Shown: piece by piece, positions 48,282-60,515 of the stretch
Position numbering within the stretch: the first letter of the stretch is position 1
Layout: the number at the start of each line of letters is the position of its first letter
Assembly: GCF_964340395.1 (NCBI RefSeq)
Contig: NC_135550.1
Coordinates: 11,630,408 to 11,694,407 of the forward strand
Origin: Glandiceps talaboti
Lineage: Eukaryota > Hemichordata > Enteropneusta > Spengelidae
Length of the DNA stretch: 64,000 bases
Direction of reading: 5' to 3'
Made by a program: the position numbers and the translations under genes
Notes under the pieces: generated by a model
What the model saw: the letters and a program-made list of their open reading frames with translations, nothing else
What the model was told of the DNA's origin: nothing
Database searches by the model: none

Positions 48282-48919
48282 AGCTTTACGAGGGACGGTG
48301 TAATAAAATTAATAACACATGCATCTTTATTTTGCGTACTTTATTCCCTTTAATGTAAAGAAATGTTCGTGATATGCTTTGTTGTTCTAGTTAAAGCAAA
48401 AAATGCATCCTCTGTGGCGATAATTTTGATATCTTTCATAAATTTGGGAATTCATGTTTACGATCGCGTGACGACCGTGCGTTCGCCGCCGTCGTCACTG
48501 GACTCAGGCTTTCGCCGTTCTGTGTGGAATTTTTGACTATTTCCCTGTGACATGAAAAGTGCAGTTCAAAGACTTGTTACAATGTATAGAACGGTGATAT
48601 TTTGCTCGATTGACAACAAATTTGATATTTGAAATGCTGGTTATAGCTGGATTTCTAGTTGTCTGCTAGGTTTGTTGACAAGGGCAACTACAGTGATCAC
48701 GTTATACAACCAGCAAAAATACGGCTGCATATCTGCAGGGCTCTCGACCAATCAGAATGCGAGATTGTCACAGCTGACGTCCGTATAACGGCGAATATCT
48801 GGTAGATTTACTGCAGGATTTACTGAAGGTATTGAGCCCTCAACGGTCAGTTTGGTTAAATTTCTTTAGAACGTTTTTAAGTGATCGCCGCCAGGAGCGC
48901 GCGTCCTTATCATTCCTGC
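48282..48919. other. no recognised feature
   Basis: If the donor at 48279 is used this is intron. GC content is higher than in the general intergenic background, and no exon was seen. Confidence 0.4.
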
Positions 48920-49349
48920 CAGGGGCGATTTGCCCAAACATGATTGTGATTAATCTGACGTCATTTTTCGAAACGAGGTTGTAAACAAAACGCTCAATCA
49001 CGATCATGATTACTTACATGTAAACATTTTTTTTAAAAGTTTCGCACATTTCCGATAAATTAAATGATTTTACATCGTCAAAATGATTACAATGATAACA
49101 AATTACCAATCTGATCGAATACAATTTATTTACATAATGTTTTCCGTCATTTCTAACTTGCCTTCAGCCACGGGCGCGCGATCCCCCTATGTTGTCCGCC
49201 ATCTTGTAATCACGTCTATCATGCATCATGGTTCGGGGCATGATTACTATGATTACCAATCATGACTGTGATTGGTAATTATCAAACGCAAAGTCATGAT
49301 TGTGATTGATAAATCATGATTATAATTGTGCAAATCGAACACGCCCCTG
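48920..49349. mobile_element. hAT-like TIR element (CAGGGGCG ends)
   Basis: Left end CAGGGGCGATTTGCCCAAAC and right end GCAAATCGAACACGCCCCTG are imperfect inverted copies, with internal ATGATTGTGATT motifs repeated on both strands. CAGGGGCG ends are typical of hAT elements. No exact 8-bp target duplication could be read. Confidence 0.6.
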
Positions 49350-49546
49350 CCTGTGCGGAAATGGATGAAGAGCGCCCACAACGGTTGATCTTTCAGTTCA
49401 AGCTGGTTTTACGATTTAAATGAAAATCATCGGCCTCATTGACAATCCTAAACACCATGACAACATGCACATCAAAACGTGATGATTTTTAATGTTTTAT
49501 GATCATCGCCAAATGCCCGATATAATTCTACAAACACAAAGCCTTG

Positions 49547-49817
49547 CACTACACGAAAAGTCTAATTTACCCACCTTTACCCAACCTTTACCCTACATGT
49601 GACCTACCTATAGCCACCCCGGCTCTGTCCAGGGGTAGTATAGTACGAGACGCAGTACCACTTTTGACTGTCTACAACCCCCTGGTGAGAGATCACCGGG
49701 GTAAATTAAGTCAAAGGTGGAACTTCGTCTCATACTCACCATATTTCCACATTCTCTGCTCAAGCTTTACCCCAGGTGGAAAGTGAGACGTGGCCAAATA
49801 CGACTTTTCATATAGTG
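49547..49817. mobile_element. CACTA-ended MITE with TTG target duplication
   Basis: Begins CACTACACGAAAAGTC and ends GACTTTTCATATAGTG. Inner arms pair too (GAGACGCAGTACCACTTTTG with CAAAGGTGGAACTTCGTCTC). TTG flanks it on both sides (49544-49546 and 49818-49820), fitting the 3-bp duplications of CACTA/EnSpm elements. Confidence 0.75.
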
Positions 49818-50388
49818 TTGGTTTTAAAAAGAAATTATAAGTGTGACCACGTTGTTTGTGAATATGACGAAGCTGCTGCTTCTATTGTAACCATGGTAAC
49901 CAAATCCACTTCATATTGATCTGAATATTATATCACTATTCCTAGGAGCGGTACAAGTGCCCGACACCCGACAGAAATAAACCACATCCCTCACTGTATT
50001 CTTCTTTGTTCCAGTTACGTTGTAATTTGTGATATGAACATTGTGTTTGAATTCAAATTTAGACTGGCGTCAGTCACTTGCGCTATTATTTATCTTCTCT
50101 TTTAAAAAAAAAACCAATATCATTATAATTATTGAGATAGAACGTTAACTTTACACGGAATTTGTCATTAATGTGTAACTAGTCCGACTACATTGACCAA
50201 CGGCATCATTTAATATTCGTATGTATTTCTAACAAGTCATTAAAAACCCAGGCGAGATTTCCGATTGTACTTCAATGGTTTGTTGAAGATCAACAGCGAC
50301 GTTTTTTCAATATCCATTTCAAATTTGCATATATAGAACAAATAAATTGACGTGTATATATATGTCCCACATGATATGTTACCTTTGT

Positions 50389-50495
50389 GTCACATTTGAA
50401 ATTGGATATTGCATGTTTGAGAAATGACGTATTATTGACGCACTCACGCACAGACAGCCCATCGCAATAGCTCCCCCCCCCCACAAAAAATAAAT
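50389..50495. repeat. dispersed repeat shared with 3897-3990
   Basis: Both contain GATATTGCATGT(C/T)TGAGAAA, TGACGTATTAT and later a (C)n or (G)n tract. Another pair (51468-51520 and 34203-34245) shares GCCGTAAAGAGG and TTTACGAC.ATGTT. Confidence 0.55.
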
Positions 50496-52240
50496 GAATA
50501 AATAAATATAATGTGCTGAGATAAAGGTAACAGTGACAGACACTGTTGAAGTTACACTAAAACTTAGAAATAATATCAGCAGTAAACACCAGCGTGCACA
50601 CACCTTGACTGGAAATACTAGCTTTAGTCCCATGTATTTTTGAATGATATGGCTGCTACGATACGTGCATTCTGCCATATAATGTGCAGGTATTTACAAG
50701 GACTCATTGAAATACTAAATTGATGAGCATTTAGTCAAGGAAAAGCAGAAAACTACTTGTATAAAGTTGTCTATTCTATTCAGGCAAATGCTTATCAATA
50801 TCCAACTGGGACAGGTCATAAAATATTAAGTAATTTACTGTACACTTCCACAAGTGAAGTACCTTTGAAACCAATACTAGTAATCTATCAACATCTATGT
50901 AAACATTAACTAAGCTGGTAATATGAACACATGCCTTGATATGCACTGATGGTGACAGAGAGCTCTGTTGTTGACATTTCGTCTAGACTGAAATGTAAAC
51001 TAAAAGAGTTCTCAGTCATGAAGAGTTCATATGACGATCTTTACAATATGCTAAGATAAACAACAATTGCTGATATGTGATGGCATTGTTTTAGATCAGG
51101 AGATGACATCATTTTTGGACAACGAGGAATTGAGAAATGTAAACTTGGGTTTTAAAACTTGCTGGTAGCTGAATAAAGTTGGAGCAGAGTTTGAGGTTGA
51201 AACCGTTGCATGAGTTTAAAATACTGTACATGTACGTGAGTGAGCTGGTACCTTTCCCCTTAGAATGTCCGAGAGATCCTCAGTACTCGGTGGTACATCT
51301 CTGAATGGGTGACTGAAATGCAGTGATCGCAAGCTACTGGTGGAGTATTCTATGAGTTGTCCGTGTAACATTGGTGAAGAATCTTCATATATGTTTTTGG
51401 TTCCGATTTCCCCATTCTTGCAAGCTAGTCAAAGCACGTTTTTTTCCGCTAACACAGCGGCAATGGGACGTAGGCGTCGCCGTAAAGAGGTTACTGGTTT
51501 ACGACAATGTTATATTGTAGCATGATTCCCAAAAATAACAGGGTGACATAGAAATATTCAACATTATTTTTGCGTCTCTTCGGAATTTGACGATGTCGAC
51601 GTTGATGCGCGATGTTTTTGCGCACCCCTAGTTTAGCCGGGTTGGCGCCATTTTCCAGACTCATTTGTTGGACGATACTAGTTGTCCAGACTCGCACACG
51701 ACTGAACCCACAATTATAGTTTCCATCGTTTGTCTTTTGATCAGAGAAAACATAGCATATACAAGTGAAAACATATTGATAAAATCCTCCTTTTGCATCA
51801 GGGAAATAACCTTATATTCAAATTCAAATTCAGATTTGGTGTCGTCTCTGGAGGAGTTGACGGTCCGGATGCATACGAAAACCTGACACGTTTAGTATAA
51901 CTTGATTTCATTCATACGGTCACGTCTGTCGACCATTTTCTATGTTGTCGCCCCCCCCCCCCCCCACACACACACACACACACTTCTTCTGACACCACAA
52001 ACTGATCATTCTATTAGCAACTTCTGATGACCATCAGTTCATATCAGATTATGTGAATAATAACCTACTTTATTTTAAGCAGCAGTACGGGTATGATTAG
52101 TGAGGGGCATCGTTTTGCGCAATTGCAATGGAATAGCGTGTGTCGAATTAAAAGCATAACAATACAATAAATTAATGGTTAAGTAGATAGACAATCCGTG
52201 GAAGAGAACATAATATTCACATAAATCAGTACGAACTAAA
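50496..52240. other. intergenic, no gene recognised
   Basis: Only short open frames and a (C)n(AC)n tract at 51951-51982. A repeat fragment at 51350-51520 resembles 34120-34245. Confidence 0.45.
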
Positions 52241-52277
52241 AACAAACACATAAATAATAGAAATGTGACATACTGTA

Positions 52278-52280
<3 letters not shown>

Positions 52281-52322
<42 letters not shown>

Positions 52323-52357
52323 AGGGAGGGAGGGAGGGAGGGAGGGAGGGAGGGAGG

Positions 52358-52440
<83 letters not shown>
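52281..52440. repeat. symmetrical (GA)n-(GGGA)n-(GA)n array
   Basis: About 17 GA units, about 12 GGGA units, then about 38 GA units. A pure purine strand of 160 bases. It ends 35 bases before the TIR element at 52475. Confidence 0.97.
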
Positions 52441-52444
<4 letters not shown>

Positions 52445-52474
52445 TTTTAGTGCGTTCGTCTTCCACAGACCTTA

Positions 52475-54476
52475 GGGACCGGTCAGTTTCTCCAGCCTGG
52501 GGGGGGGGCGGTGGATTCCTAAATCGGGCCGACAAAAAGTCACTGACCCCCCCCTATCTGTAAAACCAAAAACAGGCTGACCCCCCTATCACTTAATTCT
52601 AAAACATGATGACCCCCCCCCCCCATATATAATATTCGCATGACAGGTATTTTTTATCGTGACTCAGTGTGGACTGCTTGACTGTCTTGCATCTACTTTA
52701 TAAGATCCCGGGTTAGCACTATCATATTTATAATTATTGACTACACAGGGTAAATAGGTAGGAAAGGTAGGAAAGCTTGAGAAGGGAATATGTACATCTC
52801 TTATGGGGGTCCTAGGGGGTCTCCCCCTAGAAGCCCAGGAGGTTTTTAACTCTGAAAAGTCAATTTTGAGACTATTCAGACATTTTCAGAAAATAATTTC
52901 CAAGCTTTACAAGACAGCACCAACATGTAAAATGCGACTACATAAGGTTGAAATATTTTTGAAATATAGTTTGATAGGATCTTGACAGTAAGAGGTAGGG
53001 GGAAGATCTTGAGACTAGGATGTGTACACCTCATGTGGGGGGGGGGTCCTAGGGGGTCTCCCCCTAGAAGCCCTGGAGGTTTTTAACTCTGAAAAGTCAA
53101 TTTTGAGACTATTCAGACCCTTTCAGACAATAATTTCCAAGCCTTACAAGACAACACCAACATGTAAAAAACAACTACATAGGGTTGAAATACTTTTGAA
53201 ATATACTTTGATAGCATCTTGACAGTAAGAGGGGAAGAGCTTGAGACTGGGATATGTCCACCTCATGTGGGGGGTCTGAGGGGGTCTCCCTCTAGACATC
53301 CCTGGAGGATTTTTACTCTTAAAGCCAACGTTTAGGCTATTCAGACCCTTTCAAGCAATAACTTAATCCATGCTTTACAAGACAGCAAGTATCAGAAACT
53401 ATTCTTTATAACTTACACTAAGGGTTGAAATATGTTCTTAAAAAGTTTAAATGGCATCATTATATACATGTAGTAAAGGTCAGCACATCTATAATGGTAG
53501 TATCATTGGTAGGGGAGATTTGGAGTTTAAGGCAATTTTAGACTAACTTGGCAAATGTTTCAGATTTTGAAAAGACAATATCATATCAAATTAGAATAGG
53601 GTGAAAATATTTAAGAAAAGTTTAATACCATTATGACAGTAAAAAGGTTGTTGGTGCATCTGATTGTTGGTTGAATGTATGAGTGACCTCTGGGGGTGAG
53701 GGAGTCCTTGGGGTTTTCCCCCTGGCAGATCTGGAGTTTTTTGCTTGAGATACTAAGGCAATGTTTAGGTTATTCATAACCTTTGAGGTAATATTTCCAA
53801 GCTTCGAAAAGCTAACGTAAAACGTTTTTAAATGAGTTTCTCATATCACATAAAATGGACACGTAACATTAGTATATAGGGGCATTAATATTGCATGTAT
53901 AATAAAGTCACCGGTATGTTAGAGAACTTTAGGTGGTCTTACCTAGTGTATAATAGTAACTGGAATCTGATGAGATGTGGTGATTTGTAGTGTCAATAGC
54001 ATGACGAGTAGAACAATTTAGATTAACTTCATTTATAAACTATCTATGAAAATTACCATTACGAAACCTTCAAGTTCACTTTTGCCCCAAACTACAATAT
54101 AAGTGAAGCATTGATTGTGAAACAGCCAAGTATTTACATGACATGTTCTGTAACTAGTGTGGTAGCTAGGTAATACCGGTACATGTACAATGTATATGAA
54201 TATGTATAGTTAGGTTTGAACTAATAGGTAATGTTAAAGACTTCATGTAAGAAACAGGGACAAGAACAAATATTGACATGTACCACATTTCAGACAAGGC
54301 TATATGCCATTGTAGAAAGGATTTTTTTCTTCCATCACAATCTAAAACACAATGACCCCCCCCCCCTTCCACAATTTACAAAACAGCATGACCCCCCCTA
54401 CTGCCAATTTCAAAAACAGGGTGACCCCCCCTACCAATCCACCGGCCCCCCCAGGCCGAAGAAACTGACCGGTCCC
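52475..54476. mobile_element. 2.0-kb TIR DNA element with poly-G ends and internal tandem repeats
   Basis: Left end GGGACCGGTCAGTTTCTCC and right end GAAACTGACCGGTCCC are inverted copies followed inward by G-rich blocks. TTA lies directly outside both ends (52472-52474 and 54477-54479), as for PIF/Harbinger-type targets. There is no transposase frame. Two 60-residue frames (52803 and 53022) are translations of the internal repeat. A terminal fragment of another copy lies at 30-312. Confidence 0.8.
52785..53830. repeat. ~225-bp internal tandem repeat, about 5 decaying units
   Basis: Units starting near 52785, 53010 and 53240 are very alike (TCCTAGGGGGTCTCCCCCTA, GGTTTTTAACTCTGAAAAGTC, AATTTCCAAGC, ATCTTGACAGTAAGAGG). 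Two further units near 53480 and 53650 are increasingly divergent. Confidence 0.85.
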
Positions 54477-54479
54477 TTA

Positions 54480-57400
54480 TCACAATAAAGTGCGACTGTC
54501 AATGTGATTTGATCGTCATTGCCATGGTATTATTAGATGATCTCATGAAAGCCGCCCTCTCTTGCTAGTTCTTAGAATATTGAATAACACTCCTTCAGTT
54601 GTCACATTTTGTCACATATACGTACGTTGTTGAGTTTTGTTTGTGCGATACATCCCCCACGTTCGTTATTTTAATAGATAGCTCAGCTCTATATGTCGGC
54701 TTTGTTTTCTTGGGTATGTAACTGGAAACGGTGATAGCTATCTTTTCTCGAGGTATCTTGGAAAACAACATGTATTTGGTTTGACTGTTTCCATCGTAAC
54801 TGGGTTTCTGGGATTTTAGGAAATAATCTGTACACGAAGTAGTATACTGGATTATCAATACTTCCTTCCCTAAGTTTGAAAAGTTATCCAAATGATAGTT
54901 ATTACTAGTCATAGCACGTCACCAAAATGGCAATGATACTATTTCGCGTGAAAAAGTGCTTACTCGAGTTCCCCCGGCTATTAAGTACTGTATACGTTGC
55001 CTTTGCCTTCCCCTCACAAAAACAAAACAAAACACACTAAAACAAAACAAATAAACAACAACAACAACAACAATGATGATGATAACAACACCTCCCTCGT
55101 GGTTGAAAGCTTGTCATCAGTAAGCGCTTACTTCACTTTGTGTTTATAATCTTAAGTCACTACATTGTAGTGGTCTGAGTTACAATGCTGCAAGTAATGC
55201 CCCTTTGGATTATGTTCGTATGGCAACACACAGGGGCGATTGGGTGATTCTAACGAGAACCATTTCATGTAGGATAACTCTAACGAGAACCAGTCCTACT
55301 TGGTGATGACGCAGGGTAGCCGTACTGTAATTACTCTGCGGTACATGTCTGTCATTATTGTCAGTGATATGTTTGTTGTTGTAGTTGTTGTTTGTTTGTT
55401 TTTTTGTTTGTTTGTTTGTTTTTTGTGTTGTCATAAGCATAACCAGCTATTGTCTGAGTTCCCTGTGATGGCGACGAATGAATCACACGTTTGTTATTTG
55501 TGTGTATAGATCGAGCCTATGTCGCATTCAATCGTACGCTTCAGTCACCACCTACGCCTCGGATGGCTGACCTTCGTATCAGTGGGGTCTGTCTAATTGA
55601 TGAATCAACAGACGTAGAAGTCAGATAAAGGACACATAAATCACAAGAAAACAAGACCTATTCCTGTAAAGGTCTGCAAAGATAGTATTTATGTTAGTTA
55701 TTTCTTGGCGGAGTTGATTCGTTGATGCATCGTTTCGTAGATTCTATAATTACTCAGAGTTGGCCATTAGTACAGTTTTCAGCGATAACAGTATTCACTG
55801 AGGCGAACTACATAAACTACTAATCCATTCATTATCAGGCCATCTTGTAAAGTATCCAATTAGTTCAAAGAAGGTGGACAGGGGTTGTTTCATTAACTCG
55901 TTATCGCCTCTTACAATTTCGCTAGATTGGAAAACTTTGAAAGAAATCAATATCGTAAAAACGTAATTTGACGTCCGTCGTTTAATACTCCCTAACCATT
56001 GATTTATTTTCTGCGCATTTTTTTTAAAAGTGATATTTTCTATGTACACGTAAAAGAAATTTATGACAAATTTTTATCACGATGTGTTGTGCAAATTTAA
56101 ATCATGACCATTTTCTGTTGTAAAACGAAAACATGAAACTATTTTCTCTGTAATTCGTAAATTTGATTGTTCAAGGCATTCAATGTCATAATACATTTAT
56201 GTATTTATGTAATTCATTTACTACCCCTTTTAAACTACAACTTCTCCCATCCTCAGTGTGTTATATGTACGGATAACAATACACCTTTACTATTAGGATT
56301 ATATGGGCCTAACCTTCACAGTATTACCGTCTCCGGATAAAGAGAGAACCAGATGCATTGGCAATTTTAATCATTACGCAAAAAAATCCATACTTGGTTG
56401 ATTACATTCTCGGAATCTAGTAGCATATTTGTCCGCTTACGCAACGAAAACTAATAACATGCCTTTTGGCGGTACGTTGTGGCTGGTGTGTGATTTGCAG
56501 ACGGTGGTTAATCTTTTCAATGGGTCTTCTAATTCGTTCCATAAACCTACAGTCATTCACCCACAATATCATGTTGCTTTGAACGATTTCCAGCCACATC
56601 GATTATCGTACAAGTAACTACAGTTTATGAGAAACACAGCACCAGCTGTAATCTTTGTATTTTCCCAAAATAAGATTCAACACTGTTTGCGTGACTTCGT
56701 TGGCTCTTTATCTGAGTCACGTCTACAGAAATTATCATCAGACATCTTTCGAAATGTGGTGTGTTTTTTTATGGATCAGTCTCGAGTTCGCAGCAGTACG
56801 GTCTCAACTGCAGAGTACAGACACGAACAGGTTGACCTGCAGCGATTTTATCAGTGCCTTGTTATTCATGATAGTAACCGCCAATAGGCTATAAATAACG
56901 TAGTGTACCCAAACAGAAACTAATTGTGCAGTGTGTTAACAGATGGAAATGAAAACAAAAGAAGTGAGTAACGAGGAGTCAGAAAATAGCAGACAGCTAG
57001 TGTAAACATGGTCAGAATTTACTTTTAAGTTTCATAGCGAACTAATTGTACATGACAGCTCTAGTTTAGTCCCGATGTAATACCTTATGCATTCAAAGAC
57101 CTGGGATTCAATCCGAGGTACTCGTATTTGTGTTTTATCTTATCAGTGGACTCGGCCATATGGATTATAGAGGATCGTTCTTTCCTTCTGGAAAAATTAT
57201 TTTTGTCTATCACTATGCCCATAGACCCTCCACTTTGAGGGTCTATGCTTTGCCAGAGGCAAATTTCACATCCAAATTTTATTCACATCCAAATTTTATT
57301 CCAAATCCGAACTGGGCCATAAACCTATAAATTCAATAACTGAAAAGGTCAAAAGTCGCAATTCACAAAGAATAGTTAGTTTTTATACTAGCACCGTTAT

Positions 57401-58200
57401 TAAGACATCAAAAGGAAAGAACGAAATGCACTAGGAAATTATTTAATATTTCTAAATATTCGAATGTGTTGTCAGATCATTTATTTTCAGATCTTCATTA
57501 CAGTGCCCATATGGATGAGAAAATGGATATTCATTTTTATTAACTATTAAAACAACTATGTTTTTGTACTTGAAAAACAATATGGAAAAACAAAATCCAT
57601 GTGCATGTCTGTAATTCAATAAATCACTTTAAAAAAATAAGAAATGTGTCAAACTTTGGTGAGTAGAAATTTTAATTTCTAACTGAACCCAGAGTCAGTG
57701 AACACTCATTATTACCTAAAGTATTCTTATATACTCTGTTTGAGTGGCTTGGTTTGCAGACAAATGCCCTGGGATTGACCTCAACAAATGAAGAATCTAC
57801 TCAAACTATGAATGCAAATATTTGACACTTTTCAAGGAATTGTTATTTGAATATGTGGTAGTAAAAGACACCGACACACTTTGTGCAAATGTAGACACAT
57901 TAGGATTAGGAAAAAACACTTCAAAATGACTACAAGGAGATATGTCCTGTTGACCTGCCATGATCTTAATGGAATTTTGATATATGTGGGAATAATTTTT
58001 TTTTAAAATGCCTTGCACATAACCTTATGTCAAGTTATATTTTTGGTGCAATATCATGCTGCTTGAAAGAATTGTTTTACAGCACACTTCAAGACTGGGT
58101 GGTAGTCATACTCCACTTGCCATCATCATGGAATCTTGCTATGCAGGAATAATTTTAAAAACATTCCTGGTGCATAATCTTCTTTGTTGTGTATGTCATA
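54480..58200. other. intergenic, unassigned frames only
   Basis: Open frames at 54595-54912 (minus, 105 aa), 55795-56049 (minus, 84 aa) and 56627-56887 (plus, 86 aa) match nothing I recognise. Both strands are open over parts of 56417-56617. (ACA)n and (GTTT)-like short repeats occur near 55050 and 55370-55425. Confidence 0.4.
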
Positions 58201-58203
58201 TTG

Positions 58204-58362
58204 AACACATATTGCCTGGCCATGAGGGCTATAGCACCCGTTTATTACACCCGAGGGACTGTGAGTTACCAGAATCACATGCACGTGATTCTGGTAACTC
58301 ACAGTCACGAGGGGGTAATGAACGGGTGCTATAGCCCGAATATAGGCCAGGCAATATGTGTT
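58204..58362. mobile_element. near-perfect ~79-bp-arm hairpin
   Basis: AACACATATTGCCTGGCC and GGGCTATAGCACCCGTTTAT pair with the mirrored right side ending GGCCAGGCAATATGTGTT. The centre is ATCACATGCACGTGAT with almost no loop. The flanks repeat: CTTGAAAGAATTGTTT and GGGT..AGTCATAC occur at about 58061 and 58581. Confidence 0.8.
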
Positions 58363-59632
58363 TTATAATATACCTCATGCTGTGAACTCGCGGTGGCAGA
58401 CGACATCGCCAGAAGCTGCCATTTTGACCTGCTGTGTACTCACGGTGATCACGTGACCATGTAATAGTTGATGGAACTATTTCCATAGGGAAATAGTCAT
58501 TCTATTTTCCTATCACATGACTGATTCTAGCGAATTATTGCACAGCATTATCACTAGGTATATTATAAAATAATATATGCCACTTGAAAGAATTGTTTCA
58601 TGGCCTATAAGAAGATTGGGTAACAGTCATACACACCAAAATAAATTTGCTCTTATTGCTAGAAAACATCACTTTTTGCATCACAGACATATAACTAAAC
58701 ATTCAACAATCAATCCAAAATATAGTTTCAAAAAGAAAACAAATTTAAGTGACAAATTTCAAATTTACATGTGAAATTTTATTTTTCTTCAACACTACAT
58801 TGAAAAGCCAAATATCCACAATAATTGGATGTAATTGTTGTTGTTCAATGTATATGCACACAATTATTTATATTCATATTTGTATTACAAAGGCATACAA
58901 AGCTACATGATGACAGAGCTTATAATAGAACGGCAGCAATTAGGTTAAATGGTGAGCTAAACTAAGTAGGGTTTTAAGACATGTCACAGTCAAAGTATAG
59001 ATAGTAAGTACATAGCTATTAGTGACAATAAAGGCATCACATCCATGAGCTCTGTAAAGGGTAGAGAGGTCTGTAGACAGTGTAAATGTCCACATCAAAA
59101 CACATTACGCACTGTTTTCCACTTAAGATTTTTATGGCCTTGCTCTGTGCAATTAAGACTAAAAGAGTCCCATATGCAAAGGTGATGTGAAAAGCATCTG
59201 AGCATAATCCAGTTGACTCCACCCAATATTTGAAGATTTGAGTAGTCATATTCATGATAAATGTTCTCGTCATTTGTTCCCAATCCCCTTTAAACTGGCA
59301 AATCTAATCTCTTTTGTTATTAGGCAAAAAAAAATAATTGTGCCTGGTCAGCGCGCATCACTTAAATACCCTGCGTCGGTCTCTTTTTTTGTGTTTGTCC
59401 AGCCCATGCAGTCAGCAGATCCATGGGGAAAAACAAAGACAACCCTCCCTACTTCAGTGAAGACAACTGCAGATCCAATCATGAACAAGCAAATGCCATC
59501 TGCCCCCACGTGCACATACACACTTGTTCTAAAGTACTAAATAAAAAGAACAGTAACTGCCATAAATAGTAGACTGAGTGACAGATTTGTTGAGAATTAA
59601 AAAAATAGCACCAATGGCATTGTAGCACAACT
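58363..59632. other. intergenic, no gene recognised
   Basis: Contains a segment duplicated from 58061-58115. Frames at 59037-59283 (minus) and 59238-59540 (plus) overlap and are not recognised. Confidence 0.4.
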
Positions 59633-60431
59633 GTACAGTTTTAAAGAAATGTTTAACCACATGCTGATCAATGCTAGGTACAGGTGTTCATTTGCTGAAA
59701 TGATTATCCAGTTGCCTATCCAACCCTGTTGTTATCTTTGCAATATACACAATCATTTGGCTGTTTCTATGGGTGTGGGTCATGTTGCTAGACATATTTG
59801 CATACATTTTTTGAATGTTTGTTCACTTATCTATGAATTCCTTATGTTATCTTTGCAATATATTTGATCATATGGCTGTTGCTATATATATTTGCATACA
59901 TTTTTGAATGTTTATTCATTTGTCTATTAATCCCTGTTGTTATCTTTGCAATATACGTCATCATTTAGCTGTTGCTATGGGCGTGGTCTTGTTGCTAGGC
60001 ACATTTACATACATTTCTTGAATGTTTATTCCATTGTCTATTAATCCCTGTTATCTTTGCAATATCTGTGATCATTTAGCTGTTGTCATGGGCGTGGTCT
60101 TGTTGCTAGGCATATCTGCATACACTTTTTGAATGTTTGTTCATTTGCATATCACTGATGGGTTCATCATGTCGTGAACAATTCTTAATTTAAACACCCT
60201 TAAGAATGTTCCCACCAAATTTCAGGCCAATCTGCCCAGTAGTTTTGAGTTTAAGTTTGTTGACCAAAAATCACATTTTTTTACCCAAATCACACACTGG
60301 TGGTAAGATCATTTTGATTTGAATAATCTCCCAACTAAACACACAAGGTAATATTCCCACCAAATATCATGGCAATCGGTCCAGTGGCTATTGCCTTTAA
60401 GTTGTTTACACACACACACATATCCACACAT

Positions 60432-60466
<35 letters not shown>

Positions 60467-60515
60467 CTTTACCATGCCTATAGCACTACTGAACCTTATC
60501 AGTGCAGTTGTGCTA
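59633..60515. mobile_element. TAGCACAACTG TIR element with minisatellite core
   Basis: Left TAGCACAACTG (59633-59643) and right CAGTTGTGCTA (60505-60515) are exact inverted ends; the left end may extend to about 59607. Inside are four units of about 115 bases, then a unique module with TTGACCAAAAATCACATTTT, then (AC)n/(CAGA)n at 60405-60465 just inside the right end. Related copies lie at 28860, 44334 and probably 62385. Confidence 0.7.
59730..60140. repeat. ~115-bp tandem repeat, four units
   Basis: Each unit has GTTATCTTTGCAATATA, TAGCTGTTGCTATGGGCGTG, GTCTTGTTGCTAGGCA and a CATACATTTTTTGAATGTTT stretch. Single units also occur at 13985-14060 and, inverted, at 29400-29640. Confidence 0.85.

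Noticed and set aside
52236-52535. Leu-Ser and Arg-Glu repeat frames
   Set aside because: Artefact of the (GA)n/(GGGA)n array.
52803-53222. Two similar 60-66 aa frames (LGGLPLEA...)
   Set aside because: They are translations of adjacent units of a non-coding tandem repeat inside a transposon; later units are not open.
54595-54912. 105-aa minus-strand frame
   Set aside because: ATG-started and not low complexity, but no homology or splice context that I can recognise; undecided, not called as a gene.
58056-58486. Two frames on opposite strands with the same peptide (RDCELPES...)
   Set aside because: A palindrome necessarily translates alike on both strands; explained by the hairpin.
59037-59283. 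Possible downstream exon (NIYHEYDY) for the membrane protein at 61902
   Set aside because: Tyr-rich tail looked attractive, but the frame with a usable acceptor does not match the phase 0 donor at 61916.
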